From NCBI GenBank assembly GCA_001796865.1, contig MGNQ01000030.1, positions 14,002 to 24,203 on the forward strand: a DNA stretch of 10,202 nucleotides. The letters run 5' to 3'. The translations under genes and the position numbers were made by a program. The notes under the pieces were generated by a model. The model was not told where the DNA came from. It saw nothing but the letters and a program-made list of their open reading frames with translations, and ran no database searches. This document shows, piece by piece, positions 5,372 to 10,202 of the stretch (position 1 is the first letter of the stretch; each line of letters opens with the position of its first letter). This DNA is from Chloroflexi bacterium RBG_16_56_11 (GTDB lineage: Bacteria; Chloroflexota; Dehalococcoidia; Dehalococcoidales; RBG-16-60-22).

Positions 5372-6425
5372 CTCTCACCTCCTTTATGGCACGCGCCACG
5401 CGGCAATTTACTGACGATGGCCCCGAGAGGCCGCTGCCTTCTTTCTCTAAATCTACAAAGCCCGGACACCGGGCGCAGAATTTCACGAACTCACACGAGA
5501 CGCACGTGGGCATATCTTTGGCGGTAACCGACCTGACCTTCCTGGCTACCTCCCCGTTCCATATCTCGGAGAACGACCGCTTCCGTAGATCGCCCATGAC
5601 GAGGCGCCAGGACGTGCAGGGGATTACCTCCCCGGAGGGGGAAATGGCGCACCGCTTTCTCCCGGCGGTGCAGATTATATGCGATTCCACACTGGACTTG
5701 GCCGTAATCTCTTCGTCGGGTACCCAGTTACGCTCGGCGACAAGGGTCTTCAAATCCTCGTCATCAAGCCTTATCAGGTCGCCCGAGCCCGGCTCGCCCA
5801 CCTTGGACATGATAAATGGATCGAAGTTACTGGACGCATTGAGCTGGTTGGCGAGCGCCTCAATCTGCTTATGTTCCTTTACGTTGCATTTCATCATGGT
5901 GGTATTAAACCGGACCCGTATCCTCCGCTCCCGCAGCATTTTCGCGGCGCTTATGGTCTTTTCGAAGGAGCCGGGTATTTCGGTCACGAACTCATGTGTT
6001 TGCGGCGTCGCCCCGTAGAGACTGATGTGGACACCGGACACACCCAGGTCTTTCAGCTTATCGGCGACCGTCTCGTTAATCATGGTAGCGTTGGTCTTCA
6101 GACCGAAAAAGAGTCCTATTTTCCCGGCGTGGGCCATGATTTCGAAGATATCAGGCCGGCACAGGGCTTCACCACCGGTGAAATCGACGAAAAAGGTACC
6201 GGCTTCGATGAGCTGGTCCAGGACACCCTTAACCTCGTCCGTGGTAAGCTCCCGATTCTTTGAAGCGTCGCCGTAAGTATAAGGCCCGAGATAGCAATGC
6301 CGGCACCTCAGATTGCACCGGAAAGTTATCTCCATGGTAATGATGCCGGCGATCATTTCGCCGGCGCGGCGCCGCTCCGCCTGCCGGATGGCGTAATTTT
6401 TCACGGACCGGGAATCAATGACCAT
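5343..6425 (-). CDS. Radical SAM/SPASM peptide-maturase
   Basis: The 360-aa enzyme has the radical SAM cluster motif CX3CX2C (C37, C41, C44 in FRCNLRCRHCYLG), the SAM-binding GGE (84-86 in FTGGEALCRPD), and a C-terminal SPASM domain for two auxiliary Fe-S clusters: C252-X12-GX4-C270, then C308-X2-C311-X5-C317-X2-C320, then C341. The domain order matches PqqE/AlbA-type RiPP maturases. It lacks a fused N-terminal RRE, which is supplied by the PqqD gene directly upstream; the stop and start overlap by one base (TAATG). GGGGAGG precedes the ATG. It should act on the peptide encoded immediately downstream. SPASM maturases make C-C, C-S or C-O crosslinks, epimers or backbone excisions; the sequence alone does not say which. 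Confidence 0.93.
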   Translation of the reverse strand: MVIDSRSVKNYAIRQAERRRAGEMIAGIITMEITFRCNLRCRHCYLGPYTYGDASKNRELTTDEVKGVLDQLIEAGTFFVDFTGGEALCRPDIFEIMAHAGKIGLFFGLKTNATMINETVADKLKDLGVSGVHISLYGATPQTHEFVTEIPGSFEKTISAAKMLRERRIRVRFNTTMMKCNVKEHKQIEALANQLNASSNFDPFIMSKVGEPGSGDLIRLDDEDLKTLVAERNWVPDEEITAKSSVESHIICTAGRKRCAISPSGEVIPCTSWRLVMGDLRKRSFSEIWNGEVARKVRSVTAKDMPTCVSCEFVKFCARCPGFVDLEKEGSGLSGPSSVNCRVARAIKEVRDARAKENLH

Positions 6426-6730
6426 TAACGGCCGACCTCCCCGCTGACGAGCGGTACCATCTCCACCAGTTTCATGGCGGCGAGCTTGTTGACGAACTCG
6501 GTGATTTCCCTTTGCGCCCGCTGCGGCTCGACGTCGTACTCATCACAGATGGCGTCGATTATCTCGGAGACAGTAGCCTCCTCCATGATGAGTTCCCAGA
6601 CCCGGCCGCCGCAACCGGTCAAGGCATGAATCGAGATATCAACCGGGCTCAAAACCACGACCTCTCCATCGATAAGCCGCCAGACGGCGCCCTCGCAGTG
6701 CCTTACCTTCATCGTACCGTTATCGGCCAT
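6425..6730 (-). CDS. PqqD-family RiPP recognition element protein
   Basis: This 101-aa protein has the PqqD fold pattern: an N-terminal beta wing (VWRLIDGEVVVLSPVD at about 16-31), then ISIHALTGCGGRVWELI (33-48) with the conserved L-G--VWELI motif, then EATVSEIIDAICDEYDV (51-67) and a final helix for a winged-helix shape. PqqD proteins bind the leader of a precursor peptide and present it to the partner radical SAM enzyme. Here that enzyme is encoded next door with a one-base overlap. GGAGG lies about nine bases before the ATG, inside the upstream kinase-like gene, which overlaps by 22 bp. The YxxPxI motif of the 57-aa precursor is its expected ligand (inference). Confidence 0.9.
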   Translation of the reverse strand: MADNGTMKVRHCEGAVWRLIDGEVVVLSPVDISIHALTGCGGRVWELIMEEATVSEIIDAICDEYDVEPQRAQREITEFVNKLAAMKLVEMVPLVSGEVGR

Positions 6731-7587
6731 AAATTTTTTACCTCCATTTGTCCTGTTGAGGTTTCCTTTTCAACTGAATTTTTAACGGAGTCCCAGAAAC
6801 CGGGCTCCTTCCTGAAATGTAGTTCATAGCAGGGCACGGCTCCCGCCAGCGCGAGAAGCTGCTCCAGGGACGGCCCCTGCTCGGGGGACAGCTTGCCTCC
6901 GGCCACTCTCAACGGCGGTATAAGACTGTAGCATAGCAGCTCGGCGGCCTTCCGGCTGCTCAACCCCACGGTAAAATTCTCCCGGTCCTGTTTCAAGAAG
7001 AACACCGCGCCCAGGGATCCGCCCCGGCTTGCCGTCAGGCCCAGTTCTCCCCGGAGAGGGGTACTCCAGGCAGAGAAACCCTTTTCCGTCCGGCCAACCG
7101 CGTTAACTTCATCGTGAAGAATGGTGAAAGACGGGTCCGGCGACAGCAACTTGCAGACGGTCGATTTGCCGGAACCGGAGTCCCCGGTAAAAAGATAGGC
7201 CTGGCCGCCGTGCACCACGCCGGACGAGTGCAACAGCAGGTCCGGAGGCCTCCGGGCGATAAAGGCGCAGCGCAGGCATACCTGCAACATCACGCCGAAG
7301 AAGTCAGCCGGTTTACCGCTCCTCATGCTGAAGTCCACCTCACCGGTAACCGGATTAAGCTCCGCACCGGTGACGGAAAGACTGTTGGCGAGCTTGCCAT
7401 CCCCTCTAACCTCCAGTTCCAGGTTAAGCCGCAGGTGCGGCTCGTCCCCGGAACAATAACTACCGTATTTCTCCTCCAACCAGCTCCGGAAAGGTCGATA
7501 GCTGCATCGGATAGCAAATACGGTCTCCGCCACCTTCAATACGGTGTATCCGCTCATGCCCGGTTCCCCGGTATTCTTTAATTTCAT
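6709..7587 (-). CDS. HPr-kinase-like P-loop protein, first gene of the RiPP operon
   Basis: This is a 292-aa HprK-related protein. LLLHSSGVVHGGQAYLF (117-133) leads into the Walker A GDSGSGKS (135-142), and LHDEVNAV (157-164) provides the acidic pair D159/E160 expected of HPr-kinase-like active sites. The N-terminal about 100 residues are a separate domain without a name I can give. HprK-like proteins occur with PqqD and nucleotidyltransferase genes in peptide clusters, and in paeninodin-type lasso peptide clusters such a kinase phosphorylates the C-terminal Ser of the precursor. Here the precursor ends in Cys, so a different residue or substrate is implied. The first ATG has a poor ribosome binding site; Met11 (7557), preceded by GGGGAA, may be the true start. 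Confidence 0.82.
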   Translation of the reverse strand: MKLKNTGEPGMSGYTVLKVAETVFAIRCSYRPFRSWLEEKYGSYCSGDEPHLRLNLELEVRGDGKLANSLSVTGAELNPVTGEVDFSMRSGKPADFFGVMLQVCLRCAFIARRPPDLLLHSSGVVHGGQAYLFTGDSGSGKSTVCKLLSPDPSFTILHDEVNAVGRTEKGFSAWSTPLRGELGLTASRGGSLGAVFFLKQDRENFTVGLSSRKAAELLCYSLIPPLRVAGGKLSPEQGPSLEQLLALAGAVPCYELHFRKEPGFWDSVKNSVEKETSTGQMEVKNLWPITVR

Positions 7588-7624
7588 TTTTCAGTTTCTT
7601 ACAATAAGTTCGTCAAAGCTAAAG

Positions 7625-7656
7625 CAAAAACCTGACCGGCGCATCCGGCTAAGGTC
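7625..7656 (-). terminator. Terminator-like hairpin in the RiPP operon leader
   Basis: On the minus strand, AGCCGG - ATGCG - CCGG gives a 4-bp GC stem (7645-7648 with 7636-7639). An outer ACCT/AGGT stem (7652-7655 with 7630-7633) lies across a small internal loop, and TTTTTG follows. It sits about 40 bp before the first start codon, downstream of the proposed promoter, so it could act as an attenuator. The broken stem makes this weak. Confidence 0.3.
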
Positions 7657-7727
7657 CTGTCTTTCAGCCACATTTATCGTGTCCGGGTATGGCTTGCCAA
7701 TATTTCTATATGTAATAATTTTAGAAA

Positions 7728-7771
7728 CGCCTTGTTAGAGAACGGTTGAACAATTGTATGAATTTGGTAAT
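7728..7771 (-). promoter_or_regulatory. Four direct repeats phased at 11 bp upstream of the RiPP operon
   Basis: Read on the minus strand, four consecutive 11-bp units begin with ATTACC (7771), CATACA (7760), TCAACC (7749) and CTAACA (7738). A-C occupies positions 4-5 in all four, and a further ATTACA lies in phase at 7716. A -10-like TAAAAT at 7718-7723 starts 15 bp after the last unit begins. The arrangement resembles the array at 219-284 and faces the kinase-like gene about 140 bp away. The phasing is seen directly; regulation by a shared activator is inference. Confidence 0.5.
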
Positions 7772-7790
7772 AATGGGCGCCCCTCCGACA

Positions 7791-8744
7791 TCAGTAGCTA
7801 TCCAGCCAGCGGACCAACTTCGGGAATCGGTGGCCTATCCAGCCCTGCACCACGTCTTCATAATATATGTAATACCTTTCGGGGACGGGTATTTTCCAGA
7901 ACCGGTACCAGGTATCGAACGGTGAGTCCACCTGGAGACGCCACCCGGAGCCATCCCCCCGCTGCTGCATGATCTCCACCCCTTCAAGCAGAGTCACTAC
8001 TTTAATTTTACCGTCCGCCTGCTCCTCCGAGAGAAAGGCCGCCAGCGTCCTGAAGTCGTCTACCGTGATATCGGGATGGGTCTGCCATGGCGCTATCTCC
8101 CCGATGGTGTGCCCCGCCAGCACAACGAACATATCTTCATCACGGTACTTATCGATTTTCTTCTCCAGGAAAGCTACCCCTTTCTCCATACTGAACTGTT
8201 TCAGATGGTAAGGATTTTCTTGAACATCGCGCGGGGTATTGACGCCGTCATGCATGGTCCTGGCCGCCACGAAATACCTGGCGGTGATTTCCATGGACTC
8301 AGAATCGTGCTTCCCGGCGGGATAGGCGAAAGTGGCGGGGGCCGGTAGTCCGTGCGACTCGAAAAGGGTCTTGCTGCCGGCGAAGTCGTCTTCGATAATT
8401 GAGCTCGCCGCTACGTCGACCTGGGTGTGCTCCACCGTATGCCAGCCGATTTCCCACCCGGCGTCATACAGCGTACGGACGTCTTCCCAGGTAAAATTCT
8501 CTCGGTATTCGGGTGGCCGGATATAACCGGTGGCAGTCAGACCGTATTCGGCCAATATCGGCATCGCCTCGGAGACCCAGCTGTTATAACCGTCATCGAA
8601 AGTCAGGGCCACCAGGGTAATATCCTCATCCGTGGAGTAAACCCGGGCCGGATAAACCGGAGACAGCGAGACCAGCAGGAGCGCGCCGACGGCCAATATT
8701 AATATATGGAACCATCTTAGTTTACGTAACGCGCCGTTTTTCAT
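7791..8744 (-). CDS. Polysaccharide deacetylase (NodB domain), membrane-anchored or secreted
   Basis: The 317-aa protein begins with a basic stretch and a hydrophobic segment (about 12-30, FHILILAVGALLLVSLSP), a signal peptide or N-terminal anchor. The NodB motifs are intact: TFDDGY at 48-53 (D50 catalytic base, D51 metal ligand), HTVEH at 102-106 (two metal-binding His), and FAYPAGKHD at 139-147. Its expected reaction is removal of N- or O-acetyl groups from an extracellular polysaccharide or cell-wall glycan. The C-terminal part (about 255-317) is a short extension rich in Trp and Tyr. It is the same strand as the RiPP operon but separated by 203 bp containing that operon's regulatory array. 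Divergent polysaccharide genes start 407 bp away, which suggests a role in that locus. Confidence 0.88.
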   Translation of the reverse strand: MKNGALRKLRWFHILILAVGALLLVSLSPVYPARVYSTDEDITLVALTFDDGYNSWVSEAMPILAEYGLTATGYIRPPEYRENFTWEDVRTLYDAGWEIGWHTVEHTQVDVAASSIIEDDFAGSKTLFESHGLPAPATFAYPAGKHDSESMEITARYFVAARTMHDGVNTPRDVQENPYHLKQFSMEKGVAFLEKKIDKYRDEDMFVVLAGHTIGEIAPWQTHPDITVDDFRTLAAFLSEEQADGKIKVVTLLEGVEIMQQRGDGSGWRLQVDSPFDTWYRFWKIPVPERYYIYYEDVVQGWIGHRFPKLVRWLDSY

Positions 8745-8961
8745 GCAATCAATCTTTTATCCCGCCGCCATGCGGATATAGTCATTTTTTCGGTAAAAAA
8801 GCATGCCCCGTCATTCTCCCACCACCCCGTACATGGGCCCGTTACCAAGATTATTACCGGGGCTATGTTAGATTCCGGTTGGTGATACGTTTGAATTTGG
8901 TAGCAGTAATCTGCGGACGGGCCGGGACGATTTTCCGCCGGGGACCGGCTCCCATTTAATT

Positions 8962-9005
8962 CTAACCTCCAAACAACTCAGATATTACCGAATTCCAACC
9001 TGACA
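8962..9005 (+). promoter_or_regulatory. Four direct repeats phased at 11 bp upstream of the polysaccharide operon
   Basis: Consecutive 11-bp units start with CTAACC (8962), ACAACT (8973), ATTACC (8984) and CCAACC (8995). Positions 4-5 are A-C in all four, and position 6 is C or T. The first unit, CTAACCTCCAA, is nearly the same as CTAACCTTTAA at 252-262. TATATT at 9008-9013 is a possible -10, 13 bp after the last unit begins. The match to the array at 219 is in phase and core; the spacing to the -10 differs. Confidence 0.45.
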
Positions 9006-9077
9006 GCTATATTCTGACATAAGAAACCGGAAAACATCGGTAAAAGAATTGCATATTGAAAATCGGGAAAAAGATCG

Positions 9078-9100
9078 TCCAGGCGCCTGCCTGGATTTTT
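9078..9100 (+). terminator. Intrinsic-terminator-like hairpin in the polysaccharide operon leader
   Basis: TCCAGGC (9078-9084), loop GCCT and GCCTGGA (9089-9095) form a perfect 7-bp stem followed by TTTTT (9096-9100). It lies about 50 bp before the first start codon and about 60 nt after the start site implied by TATATT at 9008. The deacetylase gene points away, so no upstream plus-strand gene needs it. CTGGAC at 9101-9106 can pair instead with GTCCAG at 9077-9082, a possible antiterminator. Attenuation is inferred. Confidence 0.6.
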
Positions 9101-9151
9101 CTGGACAAATTCGTTATATAAAGCCCGGGAGAACGGGCGAGGAGAGCTCTA

Positions 9152-9904
9152 TTGACTATCGTCGATAAGGCCGGGGAATACGTGCGATTCCTCACGTCAT
9201 ATATATGGTGGAAGGACGTCATGGACCGGTGCCTGGCACTGGTATTGCTCATCGTGCTTTCACCTTTCCTGCTGATTATCGCCATGTTTATCATGCTGGA
9301 CTCCCCGGGGAACCCGGTATTCAGCCAGGAGCGTATCGGCAAAAACGGGAAAACCTTTATTTTATATAAGTTCCGCAGCATGCACAAAAGGCACGACGAC
9401 AGCAAGTATCTGGCCTTTATGAAAAGGTACGTAGAGGAAAACTCCTTTTCCATGCTGGATGAAAACGGCGATGATAAATACGGCCTGATTCAAGATACCC
9501 GGGTTACCAGGTTCGGATACTTGATACGCCGTTCCAGCCTCGATGAGCTTCTGCAGATAATAAACATACTGAAAGGGGACATGTCCTTCGTGGGACCCAG
9601 GCCGGATATCCCCTACGCCGTACAATTTTATAAAGAGCACCATAAAAAGAGGCTCGGGATGAAGCCGGGCATTACCGGTCTCTGGCAGATATTCCCTAGC
9701 CGGAGGCAAATTACTTTCGAAGAGACGGTGCAGCTCGACCTCGATTATATCCGCCAGATGTCTCTGGCGCTGGATACTAAAATCGTCCTGATGACAGCTT
9801 TCGAGATAATCTCCTTCGGTCATCGACAGAAGGTAACGGATGACGCAACAATAGGTAAGGACGTAACGGTGGGTGAGAGCATCAAGAACGGAATCAAAGC
9901 ATGA
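9152..9904 (+). CDS. Initiating polyprenyl-phosphate sugar-1-phosphate transferase (bacterial sugar transferase family)
   Basis: The 250-aa protein is a short, WbaP/PglC-type monotopic transferase core without the large N-terminal membrane domain. KDVMDRCLALVLLIVLSPFL (21-40) is the typical re-entrant hydrophobic start. RIGKNGKTFILYKFRSM (61-77), SFVGPRP (145-151) and PGITGLWQI (172-180) are family hallmarks. It transfers a sugar phosphate from a nucleotide sugar to undecaprenyl phosphate at the inner membrane face, the first step of surface polysaccharide assembly. The start is TTG, preceded by GAGGAGAG about six bases upstream; the first downstream in-frame ATG (9221, Met24) would cut into the conserved membrane segment. 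A small hairpin (9123-9138) precedes the ribosome binding site. Its stop overlaps the next start in ATGA, so the two genes are coupled. Confidence 0.92.
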   Translation: MTIVDKAGEYVRFLTSYIWWKDVMDRCLALVLLIVLSPFLLIIAMFIMLDSPGNPVFSQERIGKNGKTFILYKFRSMHKRHDDSKYLAFMKRYVEENSFSMLDENGDDKYGLIQDTRVTRFGYLIRRSSLDELLQIINILKGDMSFVGPRPDIPYAVQFYKEHHKKRLGMKPGITGLWQIFPSRRQITFEETVQLDLDYIRQMSLALDTKIVLMTAFEIISFGHRQKVTDDATIGKDVTVGESIKNGIKA

Positions 9905-10202
9905 GTGTTACCAGGACGATCGCGAGGAATACGCTGTACGGTTTCGTTGAAATCGGCGTAGACTTCATCATAAGTTTTATCCTTGGCATCGTCTTAGCCA
10001 GGCAGCTGGGAGCGGAACAATACGGTATTTACGCTTATCTTACCTGGCTGTTCGGCCTGGTCACCATGCTGGCGGACCTGGGCCTGTCCGAGATGTCCAA
10101 GCGGTTCATCGCCGAGGCCATAGGACGCGGCGATACCCGGCAGGCGGCCGGCATCGTTCGGCTGACGTTGGTACTCAGATTCGGGGCAGCCATCTTTATC
10201 GG
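9901..10202 (+). CDS. Wzx-type polysaccharide flippase, truncated by window end
   Basis: Only the first about 100 residues are present. ATG at 9901 overlaps the preceding TGA by four bases. The N-terminus has the pattern of MOP-superfamily O-antigen/lipid-linked oligosaccharide translocases: a basic start, a hydrophobic segment with IGVDFIISFILGIVLARQLG, then AEQYGIYAYLTWLFGLVTML, ADLGLSEMSKRFIAEAIGRG and a further hydrophobic segment at the edge. The motif ARQLGAEQYGIYAY is especially typical. It would flip the lipid-linked glycan begun by the upstream sugar transferase. Translational coupling and matching function support an exopolysaccharide operon that continues beyond the window. Confidence 0.88.
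   Translation, partial: MSVTRTIARNTLYGFVEIGVDFIISFILGIVLARQLGAEQYGIYAYLTWLFGLVTMLADLGLSEMSKRFIAEAIGRGDTRQAAGIVRLTLVLRFGAAIFI

Larger units (their letters stand above)
8745..9151. other. 407-bp divergent intergenic region
   Basis: This region separates the deacetylase gene from the polysaccharide operon, and no gene is convincing in it. The left half (8800-8950) is GC-rich and able to fold: GCCCCG at 8805-8810 can pair with CGGGGC at 8858-8863, and GCCGG and CCGGC further right form another possible stem. The right half holds a phased repeat array (8962-9005), a TATATT hexamer (9008-9013) and a leader hairpin with a T-run (9078-9100), listed separately. No clear minus-strand promoter for the deacetylase was found. 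Confidence 0.5.

Noticed and set aside
5679..6263. Long plus-strand open frames inside the radical SAM gene (also 2409-2705 and 9362-9823 type frames)
   Set aside because: They are antisense shadows of genes with clear domain motifs on the other strand and have no domain content of their own.
7599..7673. 24-codon frame in the RiPP operon leader (possible leader peptide or second precursor)
   Set aside because: No Shine-Dalgarno before its ATG, no leader motif like that of the 57-aa precursor, and no amino-acid run typical of attenuation peptides.
8803..8871. 22-codon frame in the divergent intergenic region
   Set aside because: No ribosome binding site, a low-complexity Pro/Leu product, and it lies in a stem-forming GC-rich stretch.
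7758..8901. TGAATTTGGTA occurs on both sides of the deacetylase gene (about 7759 and 8891)
   Set aside because: An 11-base exact match is expected several times by chance in 10 kb; there is no flanking similarity and no sign of an element boundary.
1..10202. CRISPR arrays, rRNA, tRNA, insertion sequences, known riboswitches
   Set aside because: No regularly spaced long repeats, tRNA-like cloverleaf, transposase motifs or riboswitch consensus such as c-di-GMP, preQ1 or fluoride were found by reading both strands.

Overview
The window (10,202 bp, moderately GC-rich) looks like a bacterial chromosome. I see no phage, transposase, rRNA, tRNA or CRISPR signature. Shine-Dalgarno motifs are strong, there is a small BldC/MerR-type regulator, and surface polysaccharide genes sit next to a peptide-modification operon. 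An uncultured Chloroflexota (Dehalococcoidia-like) or Gram-positive-type lineage would fit, but this is an impression; no marker gene in the window fixes the taxonomy.

Layout. (1) 1-1424, plus strand: two small DNA-binding proteins, each with its own long upstream region. One is a 171-aa protein with a C-terminal helix-turn-helix. The other is a 78-aa BldC/excisionase-like winged HTH protein. (2) 1427-7587, minus strand: one tightly packed operon, read from right to left. It encodes an HPr-kinase-like protein, a PqqD-type peptide-binding protein, a radical SAM/SPASM enzyme, a 57-codon peptide gene with a near-perfect ribosome binding site that overlaps the radical SAM gene, an S26-type peptidase, an ABC ATPase, an ABC-2 permease and a nucleotidyltransferase-fold protein. 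(3) 7791-8744, minus strand: a membrane-anchored or secreted polysaccharide deacetylase. (4) 9152 to the right edge, plus strand: start of an exopolysaccharide locus, with an initiating sugar-phosphate transferase translationally coupled to a Wzx-type flippase that runs off the window.

Main result: the minus-strand operon is a complete RiPP (ribosomally made, post-translationally modified peptide) pathway, and its short precursor gene at 5198-5371 is easily missed. The precursor has a YxxPxI leader motif of the kind bound by PqqD-like RRE domains. Its aromatic C-terminal region contains two X-Tyr-Gly motifs, two Trp and a C-terminal Cys. In the proposed pathway, PqqD presents the peptide to the radical SAM enzyme. 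The kinase-like and nucleotidyltransferase-like proteins may add further groups. The S26 peptidase, which has a Ser/His pair and no evident membrane segment, would remove the leader, and the ABC pair would export the product.

Second result: three intergenic regions (before the 171-aa gene, the RiPP operon and the polysaccharide operon) carry direct repeats phased at exactly 11 bp, sharing an A-C core in the same repeat position. Two lie just upstream of, and the third close to, a -10-like hexamer, which suggests one shared activator of PhoB/OmpR or BldC-like type. The BldC-like gene has its own looser array of TTTAC repeats. The polysaccharide operon also has a terminator-like hairpin in its leader with a competing pairing partner, consistent with attenuation or antitermination.
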